Source of the DNA: Candidatus Latescibacterota bacterium
GTDB lineage: Bacteria > Krumholzibacteriota > Krumholzibacteriia > WVZY01
Assembly: GCA_011772205.1 (NCBI GenBank)
Contig: WVZY01000029.1
Location: 1 to 64,000, forward strand
Length of the DNA: 64,000 nt
Reading direction: 5' to 3'
This document shows, piece after piece, positions 17,696-27,110 of this stretch (its first letter is position 1; every line of letters starts with the position of its first letter). The notes below the pieces were generated by a model that was not told the DNA's origin, searched no databases, and saw nothing but the letters and a program-made list of their open reading frames with translations. A program made the position numbers and the translations under genes.

Positions 17696-17889
17696 GTGAT
17701 CGGAAAGACCGTATCCCACCTCAAGATCATTTCAAAGCTCGTTGAGGGCAGCTTGGGAGGCGTCTAGAAGGCCGCGGACACCCGCCTCGACCGCCACGTC
17801 GTCATCAGGTTTCTTACTTCATCGCGCTCAACCCAGGACGCCGCCAAGAAGCGTTTCATTCACGAACGTGTCAGCGTTCGTCGAAGGAA
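17696..17889 (+). pseudogene. Ser/Thr protein kinase, N-terminal relic
   Basis: From a GTG at 17696 one frame reads VIGKTVSHLKIISKLVEG, GSLGGV, a TAG, then KAADTRLDRHVVIRFL and AAKKRFIHERVSV. This is the start of a Pkn/Stk kinase: the intact kinase at 34453 reads MIGKIVSHYRILARIGHG, VVYKAHDEKLGRMVALKFL, and RKRFVREARAAS in the same places. The glycine loop is damaged, the catalytic lysine is lost (VVIRF for VALKF), a stop interrupts, and the rest of the kinase is missing. It is a decayed fragment just before the next gene. Confidence 0.7.
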
Positions 17890-17901
17890 GGAAGTGATGA
17901 A

Positions 17902-18537
17902 TTGGATCGCCAAATTAGCCCGTCCACCGCATGGGTTCGTTTAGCTTCAATCACCGGCCTGGCAAGTATTCTGTGCTATTTTGCTGCAGCATTCCTTCCC
18001 CTGCCGGATATGTTGGCCCGGCTCCTCGTATTCGCCTTCGGACCGTTGCTTTGTGTGGCATTTCTGGGACTCTATCGTTACATGTCCGTGGATAGCGATG
18101 GGCCGGTACTACAGGTGGCGTGCCTGTTTGGCATCCTTGCCGGTGTTTTAGTGACAACCATGCTGGTCGTCCAGGTAGGCAATAACATGGCCCAGTCCGA
18201 TATGCTGGCCGCGGCAGACAGCGATACCGCCAAGGAAGCAATTCGAACGGCCGGGCGCGCCGTCAACCGCGTGCAATACCTGCTGGATGTCGTATGGGAT
18301 ATATTCATCTGCGTCTCAACCGTTCTACTCGCGATCGTTCTCTGGTCTCATCCCCGTTTCGGCAAGATATGGGGTGCTATTGGCTTTATGGCCGGTCTTG
18401 TTCTGCTGGTCTTGAACCTGCATTCGTTCCCGTACCCTCCGGCCGAGGCGGGTTCCGTCGATCTGGGTCCATTGGTGGCGTTGTGGATGCTGGGTGTGTT
18501 TGTCCGGATGTTGCTTTTGATCCGAAAAAGCGGATAA
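17902..18537 (+). CDS. Six-TM membrane protein
   Basis: A 211-residue protein with about six hydrophobic helices (ITGLASILCYFAAAFLPL, LLVFAFGPLLCVAFLGLY, CLFGILAGVLVTTMLVVQ, DIFICVSTVLLAIVLW, GFMAGLVLLVLNLHSF, LVALWMLGVFVRMLLLI). No catalytic motif is obvious; the layout is like DUF998/DUF4386-type membrane proteins. I take the TTG at 17902, preceded by GGAAGGAAG; an overlapping ATG in another frame gives no long ORF. The kinase relic directly upstream means its native promoter may have been replaced. Confidence 0.6.
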   Translation: MDRQISPSTAWVRLASITGLASILCYFAAAFLPLPDMLARLLVFAFGPLLCVAFLGLYRYMSVDSDGPVLQVACLFGILAGVLVTTMLVVQVGNNMAQSDMLAAADSDTAKEAIRTAGRAVNRVQYLLDVVWDIFICVSTVLLAIVLWSHPRFGKIWGAIGFMAGLVLLVLNLHSFPYPPAEAGSVDLGPLVALWMLGVFVRMLLLIRKSG

Positions 18538-18576
18538 ACGGAGTTTGCCAATCTTAGGTACCAACAGGGGGTCATT

Positions 18577-19681
18577 GTGAAGAGTCTAATAGCCGTACTA
18601 TTGCTTGTCATAGCGGGTATGCCGGACATCGCCGCTGCTTCGAAAACCGAGAAAACGAAGTGGGTGGACTCAGAGGTCGTGACCTCGTATGTGAGCGGGA
18701 CGAGTCCCACGCTAATCCTGGGTCTGGACACCAACCTGGAGATTTGCCTTGCGCTCCGCGAGGCAAGGACGATCTCGGAGCTTCGTTCGGATAGCGTACC
18801 GGTCACCGACTCGCAGCTGATCCTTCTGCAGCTGTGGCGGCTGATCGAGCGGTCGGATGATGGAAAGATGAGGTGCACGGTGCCGATCATCGAATCGCCG
18901 GCAACCAACAGAACTCGAGGTTCTCGCCCAGGCCGTGACGGACGAGTTGCTGAGCGCCCTCGGTCCGGATATCGATCGTTACGTCGGGACGGTGCGGGAG
19001 GCCGGATGGCCCGGCAGCAGCTATGCGCTGTTGGGCTCGTTTGTCCTCGATGATCTGGCGTGGAAGGCGCTTGAACGCCTGGGTGCCATAGAGAATGCGG
19101 ACGCCAGCGCCATGGATACGGGAAGTCAGCACTGGTCAGGCGTCACGTGGATCACACTGCCTCCGCAAACCCACAAGTTGGGCACCAACTCATATCCCAC
19201 ACCCGATGGCGTACTCTGTATGACTTGGACGCCGTCGTCGCTCCCGGAGCAAGAAGCTCTCAGGCAACCGGAACTTCGAGAGGAATTGACGGCGATGGCT
19301 TCGGGTCGGCTTGAAGGACCGTCGGCAGATCGAATCCAGTTGCTGGAACAGTTGGGACTCGTCCAAAACGGGGGTCTGAACGTGCCGGTTATCAGGCCGG
19401 ATACGCCCGTGTGTGTGGAGAGTGGCAGGCTGGCGATGCAGGCTGCCCGGGCACTTGTTGTGTCGGAACCGTTCCGCGAGATGAAGCGTCTGACCGAAGC
19501 GCAAAACCCCGCAGTCGCTTTGATCATGGCATATCATTGGGTTTATCCAAGGCTCATGAGCCAGCTGGAAGTTCGTGGTCTTGTCCGTCCGCTTGTGCTG
19601 GATGGTCGATCCGGGACGCCGTTAGAGCCAACGGTCTACGTCGTGACGAATGAGGCGGCATGCGTGGGACCATCGGAATAA
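18577..19681 (+). pseudogene. Exported protein of unknown family, frameshifted
   Basis: Two overlapping frames form one protein of about 368 residues. The first (from 18577, GTG) has a signal peptide ending DIAAA and runs to TVPIIES near 18897. The second frame carries on from about 18905 (PTELEVLAQAVTDELLSALG) to 19681. After the shift the first frame turns Arg/Gly-rich, as non-coding sequence does. SQLILLQLWRLIERS suggests a helical domain in the first half. I do not recognise the family. The shift may be a true mutation or a sequencing error. Confidence 0.6.
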
Positions 19682-19784
19682 GATTTTGTTCACGTCAAGG
19701 ATCAACGCTTGATACCGAACGTTGAACATCGGCTCTTTACAACACCAGAAGTTCAAGCTGTCGGATTCGCAGAGCGCCGGCGCT

Positions 19785-19832
19785 ATTGAGCTCGGTCAGA
19801 GGGATTCGAGCGCTGTTCCGTTGGGGACGCCA
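19785..19832 (+). repeat. Boundary repeat, partial (core and arm only)
   Basis: GATTCGAGCGCTGTTCCGTTGGGGACGCCA keeps the core and a T-arm-like GATTCGAGC. The antisense peptide begins WRPQRN but does not continue like family B. Right of it TCCATTAACTTATTATC opens the PadR module. Confidence 0.6.
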
Positions 19833-19919
19833 TTCCATTAACTTATTATCATATAACGTTATAAATAGCCCGCCGACCGCAAGACCGTCCGGATCGCGTC
19901 GGTCGCTCTAAAAACCCTC

Positions 19920-19954
19920 TTGACAACTAGCCCATATAGTGCTATACTGTATAC
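19920..19954 (+). promoter_or_regulatory. padR promoter with operator over the -10
   Basis: TTGACA (19920-19925), 17-base spacer, TATACT (19943-19948). The motif TATAGTGCTATACTGTATAC (19935-19954) overlaps the -10. Its reverse complement recurs before the ABC exporter gene, so it is the probable PadR binding site. Confidence 0.8.
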
Positions 19955-19993
19955 GTCAATGAAAAACTACGTGAAATTGGAAGGATTGGAGTT

Positions 19994-20533
19994 ATGTCAT
20001 CAGTCGAATTGATCATTTTGGGGATTCTTCTGGATAGGCCACTCAACCCGTATGAACTGGCGCGCCAGATCGACGAGCGGTCGGTGTCGAGGATTCTCAA
20101 AATCAGCAGACCGGCTGTCTACAAAGTCTGCAAACGGCTGGCTCGCCAGGGCTATCTAAGGGGCAAAGCCATGCGTGAGGGAGAATTGCCTGAGAAAACC
20201 GTGTACTCGGTCACGCCAAAGGGGAAAAAGCATTTCCAGCGGCTGATGGAGCACTTTTCGCGGGCGGCCCTGCCCATGTATTTTGAATTCAATTCCTTTC
20301 TCTTTCATATTGAACGGATCGAGAGCGGTAAAGCCCAGGAAATGCTGGGCAACCTTCAAACCGAACTGCTGGAACTGCAGGAGTGGGTGATTGCCCACCA
20401 GAAAGAAGAGGCAGCCCGCTGGTCGTTTGCGCCTGAAGCGATTGTAGAACAGTACAGCATGGTAATCTCCGCGCTTGTGAAATGGATCGACAAAACGATC
20501 AGAAAGCACAAGGAGCTTGACCGGCCGCGGTGA
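19994..20533 (+). CDS. PadR-family transcriptional regulator
   Basis: A 179-residue regulator. The N-terminal winged helix (VELIILGILLDRPLNPYELA, ISRPAVYKVCKRLARQGYL, EKTVYSVTPKGKKHFQRLM) is classical PadR. The C-terminal PF10400-like helices (around ELLELQEWVIAHQKEE) would form the dimer and effector pocket. It lies directly before an ABC exporter and shares a sequence motif with its upstream region, so it most likely represses itself and the exporter until a drug or peptide ligand binds. Confidence 0.92.
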   Translation: MSSVELIILGILLDRPLNPYELARQIDERSVSRILKISRPAVYKVCKRLARQGYLRGKAMREGELPEKTVYSVTPKGKKHFQRLMEHFSRAALPMYFEFNSFLFHIERIESGKAQEMLGNLQTELLELQEWVIAHQKEEAARWSFAPEAIVEQYSMVISALVKWIDKTIRKHKELDRPR

Positions 20534-20551
20534 AATTTTTTTAACGGTCTA

Positions 20552-20572
20552 CTATACCGTATAGCACTATAC
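20552..20572 (+). promoter_or_regulatory. Second PadR operator, before the ABC exporter
   Basis: CTATACCGTATAGCACTATA is the inverted form of the motif in the padR promoter (GTATAGTGCTATAC core). It lies 27 bases before the exporter start. A TTAACG about 18 bases left of CACTAT could form a weak promoter covered by the site. Confidence 0.75.
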
Positions 20573-20598
20573 GACATACCAACACAAAGGAGGAAACG

Positions 20599-21354
20599 AT
20601 GTTTCACAGTCGATCCGGAGTTCAACCGAATGAGTCTATATCCGGAGGTAATCGAGACAGCTCGCTCATTCGCCTGCAGAATGTGACCAAGGTTTTCGAG
20701 ATGGCGGATCGAAAAACGACTGTTCTGAGGGGGGTCAACCTGGACATCCGGGCTGGAGAGTTTGTTGCGATCACCGGCAGATCCGGCAGCGGGAAATCCA
20801 CCTTGCTCAATATGCTGACCGGAATCGACCATCCTACGACGGGCGACGTAGTGATCAACTCGACCAACGTTCACACGCTGAACGAGAGTCGATTGGCTCG
20901 CTGGCGGGGGGAGAACATCGGGATTGTCTTTCAGTTCTTTCAATTGGTCCCCACGCTGTCGATTCTGGAAAATCTGGTGCTCGCGATGGATTTCGTGGGG
21001 AAGATCCCGCGGCGTGAGCGGGACGGCCGCGCCCGCGAACTCTTGCATCAAGTCGGCATACTGGAGCACGCGGACAAGTTCCCTGCGGCCCTATCCGGCG
21101 GTGAACAGCAGCGTGCGGCAATCGCCAGGGCGCTGGCCAATGACCCGCCTATCCTTGTCGCCGATGAGCCGACAGGGAATCTGGACGGCCTCACGGCAAG
21201 GGCGATCCAGGAATTGTTCTTTGAACTTGCCGCTCAGGGCAAGACGGTCATCATCGTCACTCACGAGAATCTGTCCAATTTTCCGGGGGCAAGAGCCGTT
21301 GCTATAAACGATGGATTGGTGCTTGACACCGAAGCTCTTCAGGCACGGCACTAG
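20599..21354 (+). CDS. ABC transporter ATP-binding protein (MacB/LolD type)
   Basis: A 251-residue ATPase of the MacB/LolD/FtsE class. Walker A is GRSGSGKST, the Q loop lies in FQFFQLVPTLS, the signature is LSGGEQQRAAIARAL, Walker B is ILVADEP, and the switch histidine is in IIVTHE. AAAGGAGG sits well before ATG 20599. The next gene, 11 bases later, is its FtsX-type permease. Together they form a complete mechanotransmission-type exporter or lipid-release pump. Confidence 0.95.
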   Translation: MFHSRSGVQPNESISGGNRDSSLIRLQNVTKVFEMADRKTTVLRGVNLDIRAGEFVAITGRSGSGKSTLLNMLTGIDHPTTGDVVINSTNVHTLNESRLARWRGENIGIVFQFFQLVPTLSILENLVLAMDFVGKIPRRERDGRARELLHQVGILEHADKFPAALSGGEQQRAAIARALANDPPILVADEPTGNLDGLTARAIQELFFELAAQGKTVIIVTHENLSNFPGARAVAINDGLVLDTEALQARH

Positions 21355-21365
21355 GGAGGTCGATC

Positions 21366-23798
21366 ATGCACGCATTGTTGGCTTTCATTGTGGCGGGAAT
21401 CCTGTGGTTTTCCAGAGAATTTCACATCACAAAAACACAATTGAAGAAAGTGGTCAGCGATCTTATGACCAGGCCCGGGCGTACCGCGCTCGTCATCGTG
21501 GCGCTGATCATCGGACTTTGGGGAGTCGGCTCGATAATCGTATCGATCGTTATTTTGCAAAACGACCTGAGCCAGAACTTCCTGCAGACGCGTCCGGCGC
21601 ATGCCATCATGACTTCGAAGAATTTCGATCGTTTGGACATGACGGCATTCCGCGAGCGGGCTGACATCGAGAGCGCTGAGCTGCGCGACTTCTCCATGCA
21701 GCGGATCGAGGTCGCACCGAACGAATGGATTCCCGTCTGGCTATTCGGGGTCGAAGATTTTCAGAATTTTAGCATGGCACAGATCTATCATGTAAGCGGC
21801 GATTCTGTTCCTGCATCCGGTTCCATACTTATAGAACGAGAGTGCCGGACCATATCCAATTTGGACTACGGAACGGTGGCCAATCTTCGAGTGGGGGGCA
21901 GGCGACTCAAGGTCCCTGTATCGGGGGTATGCTTCGACCCGGCTCAGGCCCCCGCGACCCAGGATCACTTTGTGTATGCCTATGCTGACAAGAAGACGTA
22001 CAGCCAGATTACCGGCCAACCTGCCAATCAGCGGCTGATTGTTCGCGTGAGAGACGCGCGCAGCAGGAAGGATGTTCAGGTTGCCGCCGACAAGATGATG
22101 GCATACTTCGAATCCATGGGTATCTCCGTGACGAAACTCGAGGTCCCCAAGTTCAACGAACACCCTCATCAGTGGCAGTTGAACACCCTTCTCTTTCTTC
22201 AAGGTGCGATCGGTTTTCTGGCCTTCCTGATGGGCGCGGTGGTGGTCTCTCAGCTCATGGCCGCCATCCTGTCCCAGCAGATCCGACAGATCGGCGTGCT
22301 CAAAGCGATCGGAGCGTCGCGGCGTCAGATCCTGCGCATGTACATAACGATGGTGCTTGTATTTGGAATTGTGGCTGGAGCGGTCGCGATCCCGCTCGCC
22401 GTCTGGTCAGGATTCGCCTTCTCTGACTTTGTCGCCACCAAGATCAATTTCGAAGTACTCACTTCCCGCCTGCCGATTCAGGTGTATGTGTACCTGGCGA
22501 TCACAAGCGTTATGCTACCGGTGTTGCTGTCACTGCCGGCTCTCCTAAGAGGCATCAACGCTCCGGTGCAGCAGGCGCTTGGAGACTATGGAATCGGGCA
22601 GAACGGCAGGGTCAAAAGCGACAAAATGGTATCGATGCCACGGCTGTCCAGCACCTTGACCATGGCTGTCCGGAATGTCGGCCGGAGGAAGAAACGCCTT
22701 GCGTTGACGGTGATCGCCATGGCTCTCGGTGTGGCGATATTTGCCGCCGGATTCAACGTCAGACGATCTCTGGCTGTACTTTTATCCGATGTGAGAGATG
22801 GCCTGAGATATGACGCACAGGTGGTTTTCGGGGACCAAATCCCAAGAGACCGGGCCCTGCTTCCCTTCCGAGACCTGAAGAATGTCAGCCGCGTGGAGGC
22901 GTGGAACGGCGGAAAGGGGGAGGTGGAAAGCCGGCTCGTTTCTGCGGCGGATGGTGTCGGTATCGTCGCTCTTCCCTACAACACCGATCTGTTTCGCTTG
23001 CGTATCGTAGAAGGTCGCTGGCTGCAGCGGTCGGGTGAGACCGAGGTCGTGATGAACCGGCGGGCTCTTGAGTTCTATCGAGATCTGAAGGTCGGCGGCT
23101 TCCAGACCCTCATTGTTGACAGGAATCAGATCCGGGTGAAACTGGTCGGCATCATGGACGAGTTCGACAAAGCAAAGATATACATCGATAAGGACAGGTA
23201 TGATGCTTTGGCCAATCCGGATCACCTGGTCAACAGCCTGATGTTCGTCGCCAGGGACAGGGGTCCGGGGCAAGTGATGGCTCTCAAGCATGACATCGAG
23301 AATGCCATTGCGTCCTCGGACCTGAACGTGCTGTACGTGATGCTTCCGGCCGAGCGAACGCAGATCATATACGACCACTTGAATATCATTCTTTTGATAC
23401 TCTTGTTTCTCGCCTTCCTGGTTCTTCTGGTCAGCGCCCTGGGCATGGCGTCGGCCACCGGAATCAACATCATGGAAAGAACACGCGAGATTGGAGTGCT
23501 GCGTGCAATAGGCGCCACCCCTAAAACAATCTACAATCTGTTCGTGACCGAGGGATTCGTTATCAGTGTGGCGGGCATCGCGCTGGGTCTTATCTTGGCC
23601 TTGCCGCTTAGCATGTTGGCTTCACCGTTTTTCGGCCGCTTGATGCTGGGTGACGGCGGAGCGCTCCGGTTCGCCTGGAGCCCAACCGGTTCTATGATCA
23701 CTCTTATTGCCACCCTCCTATTCGGATGGCTGGCCAGCAGGATTCCTGCGGGGAGCGCCATGAAGGTTTCAACGCGCGAGGCGCTGGCCTATGAGTGA
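21366..23798 (+). CDS. FtsX/MacB-type ABC permease (duplicated FtsX domain)
   Basis: An 810-residue permease. An N-terminal TM helix (LVIVALIIGLWGVGSIIVSI) is followed by a MacB-like periplasmic domain, an FtsX domain of three helices (GAIGFLAFLMGAVVVSQLMA, then IRQIGVLKAIGASRRQIL), a second helix and periplasmic domain, and a second FtsX domain (TREIGVLRAIGATPKTIY). This is the full 8-10 TM layout of LolCE/YbbP-like permeases in one chain. Substrate is unknown. Without an adjacent membrane-fusion protein, a lipid, peptide or lipoprotein role in the inner membrane is as likely as drug efflux. Confidence 0.92.
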   Translation: MHALLAFIVAGILWFSREFHITKTQLKKVVSDLMTRPGRTALVIVALIIGLWGVGSIIVSIVILQNDLSQNFLQTRPAHAIMTSKNFDRLDMTAFRERADIESAELRDFSMQRIEVAPNEWIPVWLFGVEDFQNFSMAQIYHVSGDSVPASGSILIERECRTISNLDYGTVANLRVGGRRLKVPVSGVCFDPAQAPATQDHFVYAYADKKTYSQITGQPANQRLIVRVRDARSRKDVQVAADKMMAYFESMGISVTKLEVPKFNEHPHQWQLNTLLFLQGAIGFLAFLMGAVVVSQLMAAILSQQIRQIGVLKAIGASRRQILRMYITMVLVFGIVAGAVAIPLAVWSGFAFSDFVATKINFEVLTSRLPIQVYVYLAITSVMLPVLLSLPALLRGINAPVQQALGDYGIGQNGRVKSDKMVSMPRLSSTLTMAVRNVGRRKKRLALTVIAMALGVAIFAAGFNVRRSLAVLLSDVRDGLRYDAQVVFGDQIPRDRALLPFRDLKNVSRVEAWNGGKGEVESRLVSAADGVGIVALPYNTDLFRLRIVEGRWLQRSGETEVVMNRRALEFYRDLKVGGFQTLIVDRNQIRVKLVGIMDEFDKAKIYIDKDRYDALANPDHLVNSLMFVARDRGPGQVMALKHDIENAIASSDLNVLYVMLPAERTQIIYDHLNIILLILLFLAFLVLLVSALGMASATGINIMERTREIGVLRAIGATPKTIYNLFVTEGFVISVAGIALGLILALPLSMLASPFFGRLMLGDGGALRFAWSPTGSMITLIATLLFGWLASRIPAGSAMKVSTREALAYE

Positions 23799-23820
23799 CC
23801 TCTTTGCCGCGTGGGTCGGC

Positions 23821-23916
23821 TCACGCGACGAGCCGCTCAAGCTGTTGTATTCGCGTGACTTGACACTCGTCGAGGAACAGTAGCAGGGTTAGAACGTTGC
23901 CCCGTTGGGGACGCCA
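23821..23916 (+). repeat. Boundary repeat, family B
   Basis: A unit ending CCCCGTTGGGGACGCCA. The minus strand reads WRPQRGNVLTLLLFLDECQ then VTRIQQLERLVA and TGA in one frame. Confidence 0.85.
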
Positions 23917-24282
23917 TACTTTTTAACTTATTGTTAAATAAATCGTTACGTAGCTAGCGAATACAGGATTGTCTGGGTTCGAGTCCCAGTACAGCACCCT
24001 GTCTCCTGAGGGCGCTGAGTACATCGCCGTGCGCCTGCCAGCTTTTTCACCCGATACGGTCAGAAAAGATGAGGGGTAGCGTCCTAACAGCCGGATGCCG
24101 TAATGGCCGTAAAATCGATGGCGCTGCAATGCAGCCATGCCCCAACGCCAGGCACTCTTCATGACGAATCTCGTGCGTTCACTTCCGACGGCAAGGGTCG
24201 GCTCCCAGGGACTGTGAACGGCAAGCAATAGAACCAGTATTTCGTTCCTAAACAACAAGGGCAATCTGTGATGTGGAGACAA
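23917..24282. other. Module start with T-arm-like piece; no convincing gene
   Basis: TACTTTTTAACTTATTG follows the core. TCTGGGTTCGAGTCCCAG at 23972-23989 is a perfect T-arm hairpin with no tRNA body. A minus-strand ORF to 24282 has a plausible hydrophobic start but runs through this repeat, and I do not recognise it. Confidence 0.35.
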
Positions 24283-25689
24283 CTATCGCGGCTCTGTGAC
24301 TACCGTCTCCGGGAGCCTTATGTGCACTCGTGTACCCTTGCCCTCCGTGCTTTCGACCACGATCTCGCCTCCGTGGCGTTGTACGATACTCTGAGATGTC
24401 ATCAGGCCGAGGCCAAGCTTTACGCGGCCCGTCTCCCTTGTGAAACTTGGTGCAAAGAGGTTCTTCATGCGCTCTTGGGGGATCCCAACACCCGTGTCCA
24501 CGATGTCGATAAGTACAGACCCCTCTCTCGCCGAAGTACGAATTTCGATCACCCCCGTATTCGAAATTGCCTCAACAGCGTTCTTCAGCACACTCATGAG
24601 TAACTGATTAATTTCACGCGCGTGGCAGCGAATGCTCGGAAGTTCACCGAAATCCCTTTTCACAGTGATTCGGTCGCCGGTTTCCCGGGCGAGCAGCGTG
24701 AGGCAATCAGCCAAGGCCTGGTTGAGGTTGTAGTCCGCTGTTTGTGCGTGGTCGAGGCGAGTGAAGCGCTTTAGCACTTCGAGGGTCTGCTTGACGCGTT
24801 CTGTGGCGTCCTCGAGTGCGGTGGCGCCTTTCTGGATAGCTGAAATAATCCTCGAGCGCATCTGGCTCTGCTCCTCGTCGGTCTTCGAAGTGTTGCTCCG
24901 ATCCGTCAGCTCGAGTTGCTGTGCACCGCGATGCACAACATCCGCCGCGCCCACAATGGCCCCCACCGGGTTGTTCAGCTCGTGGAGAAGACCCGCCACC
25001 ACGTTGGCCGTTGCGCTGGTCCGTTCGGCCTGGACAAGCTGGGCTTGCGTCACTCGCAATTCCTCGAGCGCGATCGCCAACTCACTGCGCTGGCGAAAGT
25101 CCTTCCGCGAATAGTCCTCGAGCGCATATGCGCCGAACAAGGTTATTATGCCTGCGGAAATCAGAAAGAAGTTGTTGTTGATGAATATCGGCCCCCGACC
25201 CTGCAGAAGCCCTTCGGAAAGCAGACGTTGATCGAACACGGCGACGAACTCGTATGCAATGATGATGACGATGCAGCAAACGGCGGTCGACCGGAACCGG
25301 AGCCGTACGACCGTGAAGCTGTAGGTCAGGACCAGCATCAGCCCTGCATAGTAGTACCTGAAGCCCGGCTCGTGCTCCTGTGCGACGAGAATCATGCAGA
25401 CGATACCCAGGCCGGCAAACAGCACAAAAACTACGGCGAGCTCCTGCAGGCGCTGCTTCGCGCGGCCATTGAAAGTGAGCGCCAGGACCCCCAAACATGT
25501 GGGCACTACGACCGCGAAGCGGATTATGTGCACCTGGCGCCAGGACTCGGGAAGCATCCAAAGATCGAGTGGGCCGAACAGCGCGTACAGGACCGCGCCG
25601 AGGATCAGGCCAAATCGCACGTTTGTTAATGACGTAACCGCGTAGTCGGCCCGGAACAGTGCTTCACGTTGGGAATCGAACTTTTCCAT
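24283..25689 (-). CDS. Membrane sensor histidine kinase
   Basis: About 468 residues. Six hydrophobic helices (about residues 25-185) form an unusual membrane sensor, then a coiled coil (ELAIALEELRVTQAQLVQAE) leads to a HisKA-type H box LLHELNNPVGAI. The ATPase has N box LKNAVEAI, G1 DTGVGIP and G2 LGLGLM. ATG 25689 (MEKFDSQREALF) is preferred because AGGATTGAG precedes it. No response regulator lies next to it, so it is an orphan kinase within the array. The ligand is unknown. Confidence 0.88.
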   Translation of the reverse strand: MEKFDSQREALFRADYAVTSLTNVRFGLILGAVLYALFGPLDLWMLPESWRQVHIIRFAVVVPTCLGVLALTFNGRAKQRLQELAVVFVLFAGLGIVCMILVAQEHEPGFRYYYAGLMLVLTYSFTVVRLRFRSTAVCCIVIIIAYEFVAVFDQRLLSEGLLQGRGPIFINNNFFLISAGIITLFGAYALEDYSRKDFRQRSELAIALEELRVTQAQLVQAERTSATANVVAGLLHELNNPVGAIVGAADVVHRGAQQLELTDRSNTSKTDEEQSQMRSRIISAIQKGATALEDATERVKQTLEVLKRFTRLDHAQTADYNLNQALADCLTLLARETGDRITVKRDFGELPSIRCHAREINQLLMSVLKNAVEAISNTGVIEIRTSAREGSVLIDIVDTGVGIPQERMKNLFAPSFTRETGRVKLGLGLMTSQSIVQRHGGEIVVESTEGKGTRVHIRLPETVVTEPR

Positions 25690-25793
25690 CTCAATCCTGG
25701 CTAGGTATCGAGAGCAACGGCAAAATTGCCACGCTAAAATCGATGATAGTGCCAAACCGGCGCGCAGCGTTCTAGAGCAAACTGAGCGCGGGG

Positions 25794-26991
25794 TGACCTT
25801 ACCCCATTCTTTTATCCAGCGCAGAGTTAGTTTTGGGCCCCATTTTCTGCATCCATCGCCGCTTCAGTAGGCGTTCGATATCCTAACGATCGATGCGGTC
25901 GCTCCCTGTTGTACACGTCACGGTACCAATCCATAACCACTTGAGCTTCTCCCCGGCTCCAGAAGAGCTCCTCGTTGAGACACTCGTCGCCTAGCTTTTC
26001 CTGGAAGCTCTCCACAAGACCGTTTTCCCAAGGGCTCCCGGGTTCTATAAACACCGGCGTCAAACCCTTCTCCTCCAGCCACGCTGTCAATCGCTTCGCC
26101 ACAAACTCCGCGCCATTATCACTCCGAGTATACATCGGTGTCCCACGCTCTGTCATCAGCTCATCCAGCTTCTCGATCACATGTCGGCTATCCATCCGCT
26201 TCTCCACACGGATTTCCAGGCACTCCCGCGTGTGTTCATACAACACCGTCAACATCTTGAGCTTCTCTCCATATTCGGTTCGATCATGAATGAAATCGTA
26301 ACTCCACACCTCATTCCGTCTCCTCGCCTGGGCATAGTGATCTGACCCATCCGCTCTCTTATGCTTCCGAGGACGCTTCCTAGGCAACGGAAGTCCCTCG
26401 AGTTTAAACAATCGCTCAATACGCTTGTGGTTCACCCGATAGCCCTGGCGTCGTATCAGCTCCGTCATCCGCGGTGTCCCATAGCGTCGGTGCCTACCAG
26501 AGAACCGCTTGAGTTCCTCTCGTACCAACACATTGACCAGGTCCTCCGGACGCTTCACGTATCGGTTCGTCCCTCGACACACACCCACGTGCCGGCACGC
26601 GCGTCGCTCTCCCATCCCTTTCCCCATCAACACCGCGACGACCTCGAGATCATCCTCAGGCCCAGCCTTTTTTTTCATCACCTCTTTCTGGGCCTGGATC
26701 ATCATCGCCTGCTCGCCCACCAGCTCCTTGAGCTTCCGGTTCTCTTCCTCCAACTGCTCGATCCGCTTGACCTCCGATACCCCCAATCCCCCATACATCC
26801 GCTTCCAACGGTAGAACGTCTGTTCGCTGATCCCATGCTTGCGAAACAGGGCTTTGCGCTCAGCACCACGCTCCGCCTCACGAAGGATCGAAACAATCTG
26901 TTCGGGTGTGAATCGTTTCCGAGCCATCTCACTCTCCTCTCTGGCCCAGAAACTAACTCTTAGGCTGGTTCAAAATCTAGGGGAAACGTCA
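25794..26991 (-). mobile_element. IS3-family insertion sequence, complete
   Basis: The ends read TGACCTTACCCCATTC (from 25794) and, inverted, TGACGTTTCCCCTAG (from 26991). Similarity continues through CCAGC and AGAGTTAGTTT on both sides, giving imperfect inverted repeats of about 45 bases with TGA...TCA tips. No clear target duplication is seen. It landed directly beside a tRNA-3'-end-like sequence at 26994-27021. Confidence 0.8.
25827..26927 (-). CDS. IS3-family transposase (single-frame)
   Basis: A 366-residue protein joining an OrfA-like HTH and leucine zipper (KRFTPEQIVSILREAE; IEQLEEENRKLKELV) with the rve core. Catalytic residues are visible: D in VWSYDFIHD, D in TRSDNGAEF, and E in NGLVESFQEKL, 35 residues after the second D. 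Most IS3 members make this product by frameshifting between two ORFs; here both halves are in one frame without a slip site. The gene is intact and the IS ends are recognisable, so it may still be active. Confidence 0.93.
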   Translation of the reverse strand: MARKRFTPEQIVSILREAERGAERKALFRKHGISEQTFYRWKRMYGGLGVSEVKRIEQLEEENRKLKELVGEQAMMIQAQKEVMKKKAGPEDDLEVVAVLMGKGMGERRACRHVGVCRGTNRYVKRPEDLVNVLVREELKRFSGRHRRYGTPRMTELIRRQGYRVNHKRIERLFKLEGLPLPRKRPRKHKRADGSDHYAQARRRNEVWSYDFIHDRTEYGEKLKMLTVLYEHTRECLEIRVEKRMDSRHVIEKLDELMTERGTPMYTRSDNGAEFVAKRLTAWLEEKGLTPVFIEPGSPWENGLVESFQEKLGDECLNEELFWSRGEAQVVMDWYRDVYNRERPHRSLGYRTPTEAAMDAENGAQN

Positions 26992-26993
26992 GT

Positions 26994-27021
26994 CTGGATT
27001 CGAGCCCTCCTAGGGGAGCCA
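26994..27021 (+). repeat. tRNA 3'-end-like fragment ending GGGGAGCCA
   Basis: CTGGATTCGAGCCCTCCTAG then GGGGAGCCA looks like a T arm, acceptor strand and CCA without the tRNA body. It differs from tRNA-Glu and may come from another tRNA. It may mark a further cassette boundary. Confidence 0.45.
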
Positions 27022-27110
27022 GTATCCTGCAAACTGACCGGAGATTCTGCTCAGGCTGCGAGTAACGTTTGCACAAAAGTTCGAGCAATTTCCTGTTCGG
27101 GGAGGCACTC

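Noticed and set aside
23923-24282. 119-codon minus-strand ORF
   Set aside because: It runs through boundary repeat sequence, starts in a poor context and matches no family I know.
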